From assembly GCF_001436755.1 (NCBI RefSeq), contig NZ_AYZD01000009.1, forward strand, positions 1 through 64,000: DNA of 64,000 bases. The letters run 5' to 3'. Below are positions 35,612 to 44,713 of the stretch, in pieces; within the stretch, counting starts at the first letter, position 1; each line of letters starts with the position of its first letter. The notes beneath the pieces are model-generated. The model was given only the letters and a program-made list of their open reading frames with translations. It was not told the origin of the DNA and ran no database searches. Source of the DNA: Liquorilactobacillus aquaticus DSM 21051 (GTDB taxonomy: Bacteria; Bacillota; Bacilli; Lactobacillales; Lactobacillaceae). A program made the translations under genes and the position numbers.

Positions 35612-36178
35612 ATGAATCTTAGAAAACAACTCACTGTTGCAGCTCTAGCAACTACCAGTCTTTTTGCCCTTCAAATCACTGCGGTTAATGCTGATGGTAT
35701 TCAGCCAAATCACAATGTAAATCGGCAATCGATTGGAAACCACTACAATAGATCACAACGTCAATACGGTTACCATTATGGTTACCGCCAAGCAAAAAGA
35801 ACGGTAGCTTACCATGTAAACAATTCAGTCAACAGTGGAAATCAATCTTCAAATTCAAATACAGCAGTGGTAGCAAGTACTGCTACTGCAAATTCAAGCG
35901 TAAATGATACAAGCACAACTGCATCAACTAACTCAACTACATCAACTAACTCAAGTGCAGAGGAAGCAGCTAAAGAATGGATCGCTCAAAAAGAATCAAG
36001 CGGTTCATATACTGCACAAAACGGGCAATACTATGGTAGGTATCAGTTGACTATTACTTACTTGAATGGCGATTTATCAGCTGCTAATCAAGAAAAGGTC
36101 GCAAATCAGTATGTAACTTCTCGTTATGGTTCATGGGTTGCTGCAAAAGCTCATTGGGAAGCTTACGGTTGGTACTAA
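35612..36178 (+). CDS. apf: Aggregation-promoting factor-like secreted protein (Apf)
   Basis: A 188-residue surface protein. A signal peptide (about 1-28, likely cut after VNADG or nearby) is followed by a Tyr/His-rich stretch, a Ser/Thr/Asn-rich low-complexity spacer (about 70-115) and the C-terminal domain starting AKEWIAQKESSGSYTAQNG and ending WEAYGWY. That domain is the Apf / transglycosylase-like module of lactobacilli, linked to cell shape and aggregation. GGAGGAA precedes the ATG, and a strong terminator follows. Confidence 0.9.
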   Translation: MNLRKQLTVAALATTSLFALQITAVNADGIQPNHNVNRQSIGNHYNRSQRQYGYHYGYRQAKRTVAYHVNNSVNSGNQSSNSNTAVVASTATANSSVNDTSTTASTNSTTSTNSSAEEAAKEWIAQKESSGSYTAQNGQYYGRYQLTITYLNGDLSAANQEKVANQYVTSRYGSWVAAKAHWEAYGWY

Positions 36179-36569
36179 GAAAAGATTATTTTATGCAAAA
36201 TAGCATATTACCGTTGAGCTTTATAACATAAATTCTTCAAAGAAAAAGCAGGCTAGTAGGAATCATACTTGATTCCTACTAGCCTGCTTTTTTGTCAGAT
36301 AAACCGTTATAACCACAATGCAATGGACCATATTCATTATCGAAAAGACTTAATAAATATTAAATAAAGTAACCTCAAAAATGACTATAAAATACTTACG
36401 TTTGCAAATAATCTCTAAACAGTATCTCCTTTCCAGGGCCTTTCCTTAAATTTGTAGTTTTTCTTATCAAATAAATAATTTTAGCTTCAGCAGATATTAA
36501 CAATTATCGCCTATACTGACTATATTGATTCGAAAGTTTCGGTGTCAATTATAAAAGGAGATAATTTTA
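36179..36569. other. Intergenic gap (391 bp)
   Basis: Contains the apf terminator at 36243-36293; the remaining 270 bp has no recognised gene or RNA. Confidence 0.3.
36243..36293 (+). terminator. Strong terminator after apf
   Basis: A perfect stem of about 20 bp, AGCAGGCTAGTAGGAATC against GATTCCTACTAGCCTGCT, with a 6-nt loop and A and T runs on the two sides; it may act in both directions. Confidence 0.93.
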
Positions 36570-36818
36570 ATGAATATTGACTTAAATATTGTTTCAGCTA
36601 AAATTGTTGGCGTTAGAAAAAAACAGATCATTTGTAAAACAGAAACCAATGAATTCCTTTTGATTAATAAACCAGCTATGTTAAAAAACGATAAAATCTT
36701 CACTCAAGTTATGTTTGATCTTTTAAGAAATGAACTCTGGATCCCTGTAAATAAAAAATTAAAAAAACTAATGCGGTATGATTGGTTGGACGATTCAGCC
36801 GAAAATCTGGCATTTTGA
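36570..36818 (+). CDS. Hypothetical small protein (82 aa)
   Basis: An 82-residue, basic, soluble protein that I do not recognise. It starts MNIDLNIVSAKIVGVRKK and has alternating hydrophobic residues suggesting a small beta-rich N-terminus and a Lys-rich C-terminal half. AAAGGAG lies 10 bp before ATG, which supports it as a real gene. It stands alone; a weak GACAC/GTGTC hairpin is found near 36871-36896. Confidence 0.6.
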   Translation: MNIDLNIVSAKIVGVRKKQIICKTETNEFLLINKPAMLKNDKIFTQVMFDLLRNELWIPVNKKLKKLMRYDWLDDSAENLAF

Positions 36819-37020
36819 CAACGAAGGGCGCAAGATGTTTAAGTATAAAAAATTTCAAGGCAGTTTTATTGAGACACTATTTTTGTATATGTGTCTTCGA
36901 TAGTACTGCTATTTTTATATCGTTTTTTGATGTATTTATTTTTTCAATTTAACATGAGTCATAATAAATCATAGAGTTTAAAAAATTTTTACCTAGCCGG
37001 TGCAAAAGCCAACCTTAAGT

Positions 37021-37557
37021 TTAGTTTCTGAATGCTTTATAAACCTTTAGTTTCTTGAATATAAATAATGCTGCAATTGCTTTGATCGTATCACCAGGAA
37101 CAAATACCAAAACAGTCAGTATAGCTTTGGGAAAGGGCATACCTATTAACAAAGTTAAACCAACAGCCCCGCAAAAGTTGATGAAGGCAACTCCAACAAA
37201 CCAAATTGTCAGAAAATCAACTAAGATTTTTTCGTCGTTAAATATTTTTAAGCCTTTACCTATAAGTAAGGGGCAGAAGAGATAGCTGATCAAAAAACCG
37301 CCTGAGGGACCTATGAAAGTTAAAAAACCGCCGCGACCACCAGGCAGAAAAGGACAACCTAAGGCCACTAAAGTAAGTAGCATTAAAACTGCTAAACATC
37401 CCTTCCTAGAGCCTAGTAAAGCTCCAGCCAGTATGATCCCCAAGTCCTGTAAAACAATAGGTACCGGAATATAACCGAGGGGAATAGCTGGAATTAAACC
37501 CAAAATAATTAAAATGGATGTCATTAAGGCAACCTGAGTTACAGTTCGTACTCTCAT
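37021..37557 (-). CDS. bioY: BioY-family biotin transporter S component
   Basis: A 178-residue membrane protein with about six helices. PVPIVLQDLGIILAGALLGSRKG, GCPFLPGGRGGFLTFIGPSGGFL and VFVPGDTIKAI are BioY signatures. It imports biotin with or without the ECF module. The promoter overlaps a BirA-type operator, so it is shut when biotin is plentiful (inference). No biotin synthesis gene is nearby. Confidence 0.93.
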   Translation of the reverse strand: MRVRTVTQVALMTSILIILGLIPAIPLGYIPVPIVLQDLGIILAGALLGSRKGCLAVLMLLTLVALGCPFLPGGRGGFLTFIGPSGGFLISYLFCPLLIGKGLKIFNDEKILVDFLTIWFVGVAFINFCGAVGLTLLIGMPFPKAILTVLVFVPGDTIKAIAALFIFKKLKVYKAFRN

Positions 37558-37588
37558 CTCAAACCTCCCAATAATAATTACGTTTAAA

Positions 37589-37632
37589 ACAATACAACTT
37601 AGTTAACCCAAGAGTCAAATGCAGTTAACTAA
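37589..37632 (-). promoter_or_regulatory. BirA-type biotin operator over the bioY promoter
   Basis: TTAGTTAAC (37599-37607), 16 bp, GTTAACTAA (37624-37632): a perfect dyad close to the Gram-positive BirA consensus with GTTAAC half-sites. The minus-strand promoter TTGACT (37618-37613), 18 bp, TATTGT (37594-37589) lies within it. Confidence 0.88.
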
Positions 37633-37813
37633 ATGAACGCATTGTTTAAAAATAACAAATGAAAGAGTTGACAAATATCTGGCAGTGACAGTTAATCTAC
37701 TTGAAATTTATCTTTTATTTAATAAACTGGCTTCAAACCTTTATACTATAAGTTAGTTAACGATTTAATTTTTATACTTTTTTGCTTAAATTATTTTTAA
37801 AAAGAGGTGTTCT

Positions 37814-38260
37814 ATGACAGCAGAGCTTAGAAATATAAAACAAATTAAGATTCGCAAAATGTCTCTAAGGGACTATGATAGTGCTTATCTTCTTTGGAAA
37901 AGAACATCTGGGATGCACCTAAGAGAAGCAGAGGACAATTTTACAGAAATTAGTCGCTTGATAAAATTCAATCCAGATTTATGTTTTGTAGCTGAGTTTA
38001 AGCATAGGATCATAGGTACGGTCATGGGCGCTACTGACGGAAGAAGAGGCAAAGTTTATCATCTAGCAATAGATGGAGATTTTCGCAATTTGAAATTAGC
38101 AAGTAATCTACTAGATCGGGTATATGTACGATTAAAAGAAGTGGGTATTCGTAAAATTTCAATCTGCGTTATGAAAAATAATCAAATTGGCGAAAATTTT
38201 TGGGAACATTGTGGTTTTCAAAAGCGGACAGATATCAATTATTTTGATCGGTTTTTGTAA
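37814..38260 (+). CDS. GNAT family N-acetyltransferase
   Basis: A 148-residue acetyltransferase: IRKMSLRDYDSAYLLW start, central VMGATDGRRGKVYHLAIDGDFRNLKLASNLLDR (motif A is altered, with FRNLKLA for the usual RGxGxG), and NFWEHCGFQKR near the end. AAGAGGTG precedes the ATG. A lone TTAGTTAAC at 37753-37761 upstream resembles a BirA half-site. Substrate unknown. Confidence 0.82.
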   Translation: MTAELRNIKQIKIRKMSLRDYDSAYLLWKRTSGMHLREAEDNFTEISRLIKFNPDLCFVAEFKHRIIGTVMGATDGRRGKVYHLAIDGDFRNLKLASNLLDRVYVRLKEVGIRKISICVMKNNQIGENFWEHCGFQKRTDINYFDRFL

Positions 38261-38361
38261 TCAAACTAAGAAAGTAATAATCAACTAAGATCTGATTAAC
38301 AACGTTGAATGTGAACTATTATGATACTACGTTTCAAAATTTAATTGCTAAGGACGTTTTT

Positions 38362-38922
38362 TTTGTGACTATCAAACTCAGAAAAATTCAACACAAAGAT
38401 GCTGAAGCATTTTGGAACATGGCTTTCAGCAATGAAGACGCGGAATGGACAAAGGGGAATGGGCCATACTTCCAAGAAGAACTTCCAACCAAAAGCAGTT
38501 TTATTGCTGGACGTGTAGGTGCTGACTACATGAATAATCCGTTGAAAAAAATTATCTTGCTTAATAATAGAATGGTCGGGATGGTCTCTGCACACTATGA
38601 AGATGGAAATCTGCAAAAATGGCTCGAGGCAGGAATCGTAATTTATAATCAGAGCAACTGGCAGCAGCATATAGGTTTCCAAGCGTTTTCTTTATGGATT
38701 GACGAGCTTTTTGAAAAAACAGATCTTCCACATATCGGACTGACCACTTGGGCTGGCAATCAGCGCATGCTTGGACTGGCCGAAAAAATGGGACTGAAAA
38801 AAGAAGCAGAAATTCGTCAAGTTCGTTACTGGAATGGTCAGTATTGGGATTCTATTAAATACGGTGTTCTGCGTGATGAATGGGAAAAGGGGGATCGATC
38901 ACAGATCTCGCATTTAAAATGA
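38362..38922 (+). CDS. GNAT family acetyltransferase (RimJ/RimL type)
   Basis: A 186-residue acetyltransferase. TIKLRKIQHKDAEAFWNMAF is the usual start; IVIYNQSNWQQHIGFQAFSLWIDELF corresponds to motif A but lacks the canonical Gly-rich turn, and NQRMLGLAEKMGLKKEA follows. GTG 38362 has AAGGAC upstream; the frame is open from TTG 38305 without a good site. A weak acetyl-CoA motif means activity should not be assumed. Confidence 0.8.
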   Translation, partial: FVTIKLRKIQHKDAEAFWNMAFSNEDAEWTKGNGPYFQEELPTKSSFIAGRVGADYMNNPLKKIILLNNRMVGMVSAHYEDGNLQKWLEAGIVIYNQSNWQQHIGFQAFSLWIDELFEKTDLPHIGLTTWAGNQRMLGLAEKMGLKKEAEIRQVRYWNGQYWDSIKYGVLRDEWEKGDRSQISHLK

Positions 38923-39066
38923 AAAATTAGTTGATTAAAAAAGAGAGACATTCATTTGTTTTTCATAATCTATAGAACCTGATATTGTCTTAATGTTCAA
39001 AAATAAAATGTGCTTTTTATGCTGCGTTGCCTTCTAGTTTCTTTTAATGTATTCTTAATAACTATA

Positions 39067-40263
39067 ATGAACAAAATAAAAAAAGGTTATTTTCCACTCA
39101 TATTGAGCCCATTTGCTTCACAGCTAGGCTCTGCCATTTATGTTTTGGGTCTTAATTGGCTTATTGTTCGAAGTACTGGGAATACTAAAACATTAGGCCT
39201 AATTGAAGGATTAGGAGGTTTAGCATTTCTTTTAGGAGACTTTTTAGTTGGCTTATTAGTAGATCAGTATAATCGAAAAAAAGTTTTAATTTGGACAGAC
39301 ATTGTTTCAGCCCTGATGTGTTTTGTGGGCAGTTTTTATGTAAATAATGAAAAACCTCAGGTTTGGTTGTTAATTGCAATCACTTCTATCCTGAATTTAA
39401 TGTTGTCCTTAAATTATCCAGCGGCTAAGGCGCTTGCACCTGAAGTGGTCGCAAAAACTCATTTGCAAAAATTTAATGCAATTTCAAATACTTTTTTCAA
39501 TTTAGCTAATATAGGCGCTCCACTTATTGGTGGAGCTCTGCTAGCAATCAAAGGCATTGATTTTATGGAATTTTTGTTGATAAACGCTTTATCCTATATT
39601 GTTGCACTTATGATGAATTTATTAATTCCATATAAAAATAAATCGGATGTAAAAGGAGATAAGAAAGAGTCAGCCCTTGCTAGTACTTTAACTGGTTTTA
39701 AATATGTCAAAAAACATCCAAGATTACTAATGTATATGTTAGCCATGGGCATCTTTAATTTTTGTTACGCGGGTTTTTTGTTGGCTGCACCTTATGTAGC
39801 ACAGCATTTTTTTGAAGGACGTTCAACGAACTATAGTTTATTCCTAACTTTTTCTGCTGCTGGAGGCATTTTAGGTGGTTTATGGCTTACTTTTCAAAAA
39901 AGAGAAATTTCACCTCAGCGCATCTATCAAGAACAACTCTTTTGCGGTTTTGTTCTTATTATTTGTGGAAGTTTTCTTTCTCTGTCAACCTGGATATTGA
40001 TTGCTTTAGTATATGGCATTTTTCAAACAAGATTTTTTGGGAGCATTACTACATTTATTCAAGGTGAGACTGACACTGCATTTTTAGGGCGAATATTCGG
40101 ATTAACTTTTTTATTTTTTGATGGAATTCAACCCGTGGGAGACTTTATTTTTGGCTTTTTCGTTAGCAGCTGGAATCAATGGACCTATGTAATCTTGGGT
40201 GGATGCTTGGTAACTTCTTTTTCACTACTCCAGCATTTTAGAAAAGATGATACACTAAGTTAG
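39067..40263 (+). CDS. MFS transporter
   Basis: A 398-residue major facilitator with 12 predicted helices. The loop 2-3 motif reads LLVDQYNRKKVLIWTD, and the layout matches the MefA/enterobactin-exporter branch (YhfC-like) of drug exporters. ATG 39067 gives MNKIKKGYFP; the ribosome site is weak. It is followed by a hairpin terminator. The substrate is unknown. Confidence 0.85.
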   Translation: MNKIKKGYFPLILSPFASQLGSAIYVLGLNWLIVRSTGNTKTLGLIEGLGGLAFLLGDFLVGLLVDQYNRKKVLIWTDIVSALMCFVGSFYVNNEKPQVWLLIAITSILNLMLSLNYPAAKALAPEVVAKTHLQKFNAISNTFFNLANIGAPLIGGALLAIKGIDFMEFLLINALSYIVALMMNLLIPYKNKSDVKGDKKESALASTLTGFKYVKKHPRLLMYMLAMGIFNFCYAGFLLAAPYVAQHFFEGRSTNYSLFLTFSAAGGILGGLWLTFQKREISPQRIYQEQLFCGFVLIICGSFLSLSTWILIALVYGIFQTRFFGSITTFIQGETDTAFLGRIFGLTFLFFDGIQPVGDFIFGFFVSSWNQWTYVILGGCLVTSFSLLQHFRKDDTLS

Positions 40264-40647
40264 CCTGTTATCCAGTACTAACGTATCATACTCTTTTAAT
40301 ATTTTTTCTCGTAATGAAAATAATAGCTTTAAGGTTAATCGGGCTGGCTCAAAAAACGAATTTTGAGCCACTTCTTTATTGATTCTGTATACACAGGCTC
40401 CATAAGTCAAAATTTTCCGTCTAACTTCGAATTACCCGTAGCAAGGAAGATGCTAAATCCATACTTTTGCGTTGGTACTCAAATTTTAGCAATTACGTCA
40501 CACTTCCTTTTTCTGTAGAATTTAAAACAAGCTACGCAGCAAAGATCAAATACGAAGATAAGTCGGCGAAGAGGCTAACATGACAAACATAGTTAACAAA
40601 TCTGGACATTAATCTGGTTAAAATAGTAAGTAGCGGAGGTGTTTTGT
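40264..40647. other. Intergenic gap (384 bp)
   Basis: Begins with the MFS terminator. The stretch 40384-40600 is less AT-rich than other gaps and might be decayed coding sequence, but no frame on either strand gave recognisable text. Confidence 0.3.
40344..40377. terminator. Hairpin terminator after the MFS gene
   Basis: TGGCTCAAAA (40344-40353) pairs perfectly with TTTTGAGCCA (40360-40369); weak T-rich sequence follows. Confidence 0.65.
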
Positions 40648-41055
40648 TTGGAAAAAAACGGAATAATTCATCATATTGAGCTATATGTCAGTGATTTATA
40701 TACTTCTAGAAGATTTTGGGAAGTATTATTGATCGATCATTTAGGATATAAAAAATATCAACAATGGGAAAGGGGAATAAGTTATAGTAAAGGTAATTCT
40801 CCCTACATCGTATTTGTCCAAGCTGCTAAAGAAAAGCTACTGCCAGCTTACAATCGAACAAGAGTTGGGCTAAATCATCTAGCATTTTCGATTTCAGACA
40901 AAAAGAAGCTTGCACAAATAAGGAGCGAGTTGAATTCTCTAGGATATAAAGAGCTATACCCTGAAAAATATCCACATGCAGGTGGAAAAAAACATTACGC
41001 TCTTTATTTTGAAGATCCTGATAGAATCAAGGTAGAAGTGGTGTTGGAGAATTAA
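40648..41055 (+). CDS. VOC (glyoxalase/dioxygenase fold) family protein
   Basis: A 135-residue vicinal-oxygen-chelate protein: HHIELYVSDLYTSRRFWE start, VGLNHLAFSISD in the middle and HYALYFEDPDRIKVEVV at the end. Metal-ligand candidates His and Glu are in the usual strands. TTG 40648 has GGAGG 8 bp upstream. Substrate unknown; related proteins detoxify aldehydes or antibiotics. Confidence 0.85.
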   Translation: MEKNGIIHHIELYVSDLYTSRRFWEVLLIDHLGYKKYQQWERGISYSKGNSPYIVFVQAAKEKLLPAYNRTRVGLNHLAFSISDKKKLAQIRSELNSLGYKELYPEKYPHAGGKKHYALYFEDPDRIKVEVVLEN

Positions 41056-41060
41056 TTTTT

Positions 41061-41089
41061 TTGAGTCAGTTTTGAAAAATACAGATAAT
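41061..41089 (+). promoter_or_regulatory. crcB promoter
   Basis: TTGAGT (41061-41066), 17 bp, GATAAT (41084-41089). The transcript would start just before a GC-richer stretch at 41100-41125. Confidence 0.5.
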
Positions 41090-41179
41090 TAATGTTAACG
41101 GGGACGTCGTCAACGCCGCCTAAAATTATAGTAAGTACTTGTCACTAAGAGACAATTGCTGCAAAGGAGGTTAAATCAA

Positions 41180-41572
41180 ATGAAAAAAAATTGGATAAAT
41201 GCTCTAAGTATATTATTTTTTGCATTTTGGGGAGGTATACTCCGCTATCTGTTCAGCATGTGGTTTGGCTTCAACGGCACAATCATGGTTAATCTCATAG
41301 GTTGTTTCTTATTAGCTCTTCTAACATATTTCTTCATAACATTTAAAAATTTTGCAGAATGGTTAACACTCGGTTTGGGCACTGGATTAATAGGTTCTTT
41401 TACAACTTTTTCAAGCTTCAATCTTGATATTTTTAAGTTGACTTCTCTTAATAATTCCGAGTATTTATTTTTCTATGTAGCAATAAATATTTTTGGTGGA
41501 CTGGTACTAACATTCCTAGGCTCATTTATAGGAATTTATTTGGGTAACAAAAGTAAGATAAGGAGAAAATAA
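41180..41572 (+). CDS. crcB: CrcB/Fluc fluoride channel subunit 1
   Basis: A 130-residue protein with four helices: FAFWGGILRYLFSM, GTIMVNLIGCFLLALL and the core GLGTGLIGSFTTFSSFNLD with the fluoride-lining Phe and Thr. Paired genes are common in Gram-positive bacteria, where the two products make a heterodimeric F- exporter. AAGGAGG precedes ATG 41180. The second subunit starts 5 bp after its stop. Confidence 0.93.
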   Translation: MKKNWINALSILFFAFWGGILRYLFSMWFGFNGTIMVNLIGCFLLALLTYFFITFKNFAEWLTLGLGTGLIGSFTTFSSFNLDIFKLTSLNNSEYLFFYVAINIFGGLVLTFLGSFIGIYLGNKSKIRRK

Positions 41573-41576
41573 TAAG

Positions 41577-41939
41577 TTGATATATTTAATAGGACTTGGT
41601 GCGGCTCTGGGCTCGTTGTTGAGATTTGAAATAACTATGAAAACAAAAATGTATTTCAAAACAAGCTGGCCCTTAGCAACTTTTCTAATTAATCTTAGCG
41701 GTGCATTCCTTCTTGGTTTCATGTTTGGCTTTCATTTTCAACAAAGCTATTTTCTCTTCTGGGGGACTGGAATAGTAGGTGGATTCACAACTTTTTCAAC
41801 TTTAAATTCCGAGATTGTGGAACTTTTTAATAACAAACATCTTTATACAGGGCTAAACTATATGGTGTTCAGTTATCTAGGCGGTTTTATCTTACTTTTT
41901 ATTGGATATTTTCTTGGCAAACTGATTGGATATTTATAG
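41577..41939 (+). CDS. crcB: CrcB/Fluc fluoride channel subunit 2
   Basis: A 120-residue partner of the preceding protein: IGLGAALGSLLRFEI, PLATFLINLSGAFLLGFM and GTGIVGGFTTFSTLNSEI. The start is TTG 41577 with AAGGAG about 11 bp upstream, inside the end of the first gene. The subunits differ clearly, as expected for a dual-topology pair that became two genes. Confidence 0.92.
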   Translation: MIYLIGLGAALGSLLRFEITMKTKMYFKTSWPLATFLINLSGAFLLGFMFGFHFQQSYFLFWGTGIVGGFTTFSTLNSEIVELFNNKHLYTGLNYMVFSYLGGFILLFIGYFLGKLIGYL

Positions 41940-42163
41940 TAACATCAAAGATGACAGAACTAAAAGGTGACCATAAATGCGACACGAATACAACTATGTC
42001 AAAAAAATGAACGACCCTCATCATCAGCAATTAAAAATGACAGTAAGGTTCGTTCACAAATTTTCATTCAAACAAAACTACAGAAAAACGTCCTATTAAG
42101 AAGACGCTTATTTTGATCGAAACAATGTTGAATATCATAAAAGAAACTAGAAAACATACAAAA

Positions 42164-42463
42164 TTAATTATCGTGTCCAATTATCTTTTTAAATATTTCA
42201 TTTGATTTAGTTGGTTCAAATTCGATAACGCTGTACTTTGCTATTCCCTCTTTATAAAAAGGATCATTATGATAAATCTTTTCAGCCTCCTGAAGAGTAG
42301 GCGCCTTACAGAGAATTACACCGCCCGTGCGAGGCTTTTTTCTGCCTGAAAAAACGAAATTTCCCTTTTTATAAAAGGTTTCTAAATAATGATTGTGCTT
42401 ATCTAAAAATTTTTCAACTTCGTCTAACGGTTTAATATAGGTTAAACTAAAGAAAAACAACAT
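42164..42463 (-). CDS. YciI-family protein
   Basis: A 99-residue alpha/beta protein. KPLDEVEKFLDKHNHYLETFYKKGNFVFSG near the start and YHNDPFYKEGIAKYSVIEF near the end are typical of YciI-like proteins with a His-Asp pocket. ATG 42463 has AAGGATG close by; a GTG lies two codons upstream. It is divergent from a TetR gene with tandem operators between, so probably its target. Function unknown. Confidence 0.85.
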   Translation of the reverse strand: MLFFFSLTYIKPLDEVEKFLDKHNHYLETFYKKGNFVFSGRKKPRTGGVILCKAPTLQEAEKIYHNDPFYKEGIAKYSVIEFEPTKSNEIFKKIIGHDN

Positions 42464-42487
42464 GCTCACATCCTTAATATATTTATT

Positions 42488-42512
42488 TGAACATATTCAC
42501 TGAACACATTCA
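42488..42512. promoter_or_regulatory. Tandem TetR operators between yciI-like and tetR genes
   Basis: Two 12-bp dyads, TGAACATATTCA (42488-42499) and TGAACACATTCA (42501-42512), share the TGAA-N4-TTCA plan and are spaced 13 bp centre to centre, about one and a quarter helix turns. Confidence 0.7.
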
Positions 42513-42555
42513 TTTTACTTTAAAAAAATACTATTGTCAAAGGGGCCTTTTAACT

Positions 42556-43131
42556 ATGACACGTGCAGAAAAAAAAATTAAAACTCGTAGGGAGGTATTT
42601 AAAGCTGCAATTAAGCTGTTTAACGTTCATGGCATCGAAAAAACAAAAATATCTGATATCGCAAAAGAAGCACATGTTTCTGTAGGGACATTCTATGTTC
42701 ATTTCAAATCAAAAGAAGATATAATTAGCGCTATCTATTATGAAGATTTTAATAATTTTATGAATTTTAACATTCAACAAGTCGAAAAAAGAAATTTGAA
42801 TTTAAAAGAAATACTATTAGAAATTGGAATCCTAGAACTGCGTTTTGCAAAAAAAGTTGGTCTTGAAATTACAACGGCTGCATTTATAGCAAATTTGCAG
42901 ACCAATATTGAAATGCCAGGCAACCATTTTGGAAAGCGGACTTTTTCTTTAAAAATAAAAAAAATGCTTAGTAAATTAGCGGTAGGGACATCAAAAGACA
43001 GTGAAATTCTTTTTCAAGAGTTTGAAACTATAGTACGTGGCACAATGCTTACTTGGTGTTTTAGCAATGGAGCAGTTAATATGGTCAGTTTAGGGACTCC
43101 ACTTTTAGAAAACTATTTGAATAACCTGTAA
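42556..43131 (+). CDS. TetR family transcriptional regulator
   Basis: A 191-residue regulator. The helix-turn-helix region is VFKAAIKLFNVHGIEKTKISDIAKEAHVSVGTFYVHFKSKEDI; a helical ligand domain follows. ATG 42556 has AAAGGGG 11 bp upstream. It likely binds the tandem dyads and controls itself and the YciI-like gene. Confidence 0.88.
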   Translation: MTRAEKKIKTRREVFKAAIKLFNVHGIEKTKISDIAKEAHVSVGTFYVHFKSKEDIISAIYYEDFNNFMNFNIQQVEKRNLNLKEILLEIGILELRFAKKVGLEITTAAFIANLQTNIEMPGNHFGKRTFSLKIKKMLSKLAVGTSKDSEILFQEFETIVRGTMLTWCFSNGAVNMVSLGTPLLENYLNNL

Positions 43132-43621
43132 ATATTATAAAGTAGCATTTTAATCAAGTTGCTACACTGAACATCAGCACTACTTATCATGAAAAATTGC
43201 TAAAAATCTTGCAGAATTATTTTCAATGCGCAAAGATATATCGTTATAAATTTTTTGTTGTTCTCAGACAGCAGTAAATCAAAAAAGACTACTTTGACAT
43301 TCCTTTTTAGTAGTGCTACCATACTTTCATAAATATTGAAAATAGGTGGTAAATACTATCTAGTATGATTCTTAAAAAAGTGGCTAATTATAATCGAATG
43401 CTTAAGTATTTTTTCATAATGTTGTATGTAAACTAATCGTTTATACCCAAAAGACGAATATAACGCGCTTGTCATTAAATAGTTTCTTGCGTTTTTGAAA
43501 TTATTCGAGTTTATCGTAAAGGAAAGATATATTTCACTCAAGTGAGACAAAAATGAAAAAATTATGATCAGTTATTCGAAAATTGACAAGAATTATAAAT
43601 AATAAAGTGGGGTCAAAAATA
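43132..43621. other. Intergenic gap (490 bp)
   Basis: A GTAGCA/TGCTAC hairpin at about 43144-43167 may end the tetR transcript. I looked for a lysine, threonine or methionine leader before asd and saw none. A TTGACA at 43583-43588 has no -10 at the right distance. Confidence 0.3.
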
Positions 43622-44713
43622 ATGGACAAGAAACTAAAGGTTGGTATCTTAGGAGCAACAGGCATGGTTGGGCAGCGTTACATTACATTATTAGCAGATC
43701 ATCCTTGGTTTGAGGTAGTATTAGTTGCTGCAAGTTCACGTAGTGCCGGGAAAACCTACGAACAGGCTGTCGCTGGGCGCTGGAAAATGGAAGGACCAAT
43801 TCCAACGGCAGTTAAAGATTTAACTGTTTTAGATGTCGATCAAGTTGATCGAATTGCAGACGAAGTTGATTTCGTTTTTTCAGCTGTCAGCATGTCCAAA
43901 GACGAAATCAAAAAAATCGAAGAAAAATATGCTAAAGCAGAAATACCAGTTGTTTCTAACAATAGTGCTCATCGGTGGACGCCTGATGTACCGATGATTG
44001 TTCCGGAAATCAATCCAGATCATTCTCGCGTTATAAAGTTTCAACGCGAGCGTCTCGGTACAAAGAAAGGTTTTATTGCCGTTAAACCTAATTGTTCAAT
44101 TCAGAGCTATGCTCCGGCCTTATCAGCTTGGAGAAAATTTGAGCCGACTCAAGTAATAGCAACAACTTACCAAGCAATTTCGGGTGCTGGTAAAACCTTT
44201 AAAGAAGCACCTGAAATTTTAAATAACGTTGTTCCCTTCATTGGTGGCGAGGAAGAAAAATCTGAAAAAGAACCATTGAAAATTTGGGGTCGAGTTGATG
44301 ATCAAGAAAAGGCAATCATCCCCGCAGTTTCGCCTGTAATTACAAGTCAATGTCTACGAGTAGCAGTCTTATATGGGCATACTGCAGCCGCTTTTGTTAA
44401 TTTTAAACAAAATCCAACTAAGGAAGAATTGATCCAGGCCTTGGAAAGTTATCGCGGCGTTCCGCAGGAAATGAAATTGCCGAGTGCACCAAAACAATTC
44501 ATTCAATATTTAACAGAAAATGATCGCCCGCAAGTTCGTTTCGATGTTAACTTTGAAAAAGGTATGGGGATCTCGATTGGTCGATTACGTCCAGATAAGA
44601 TTTTTGATTGGAAGTTTATTGGCTTATCTCATAACACTGCACGTGGAGCAGCAGGCGGGGCCATACTTTGTGCTGAATTACTGAAGGCTCAAGGTTACAT
44701 TACAGCAGATTAA
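43622..44713 (+). CDS. asd: Aspartate-semialdehyde dehydrogenase
   Basis: A 363-residue NADP enzyme converting aspartyl phosphate to the semialdehyde, shared by lysine, threonine and methionine synthesis and supplying diaminopimelate or Lys for the cell wall. VGILGATGMVGQRYI is the nucleotide motif, the active Cys is in KPNCSIQSY, and YGHTAAAFV and SIGRLRPDK follow. This is the archaeal/fungal-like Asd group rather than the E. coli type. ATG 43622 has GTGGGG upstream. The gene stands alone, far from the aspartate kinase. Confidence 0.95.
   Translation: MDKKLKVGILGATGMVGQRYITLLADHPWFEVVLVAASSRSAGKTYEQAVAGRWKMEGPIPTAVKDLTVLDVDQVDRIADEVDFVFSAVSMSKDEIKKIEEKYAKAEIPVVSNNSAHRWTPDVPMIVPEINPDHSRVIKFQRERLGTKKGFIAVKPNCSIQSYAPALSAWRKFEPTQVIATTYQAISGAGKTFKEAPEILNNVVPFIGGEEEKSEKEPLKIWGRVDDQEKAIIPAVSPVITSQCLRVAVLYGHTAAAFVNFKQNPTKEELIQALESYRGVPQEMKLPSAPKQFIQYLTENDRPQVRFDVNFEKGMGISIGRLRPDKIFDWKFIGLSHNTARGAAGGAILCAELLKAQGYITAD

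Noticed and set aside
37753-37761. Second BirA site TTAGTTAAC near the GNAT gene
   Set aside because: Only one half-site is present with no partner at 14-16 bp, so it is not counted as an operator.
41095-41150. Possible fluoride riboswitch before the crcB pair
   Set aside because: The position just after the promoter is right and the segment is GC-richer, but the core GGNGAUG...CGCC and AACGC pseudoknot pattern could not be matched. A covariance-model search would decide.
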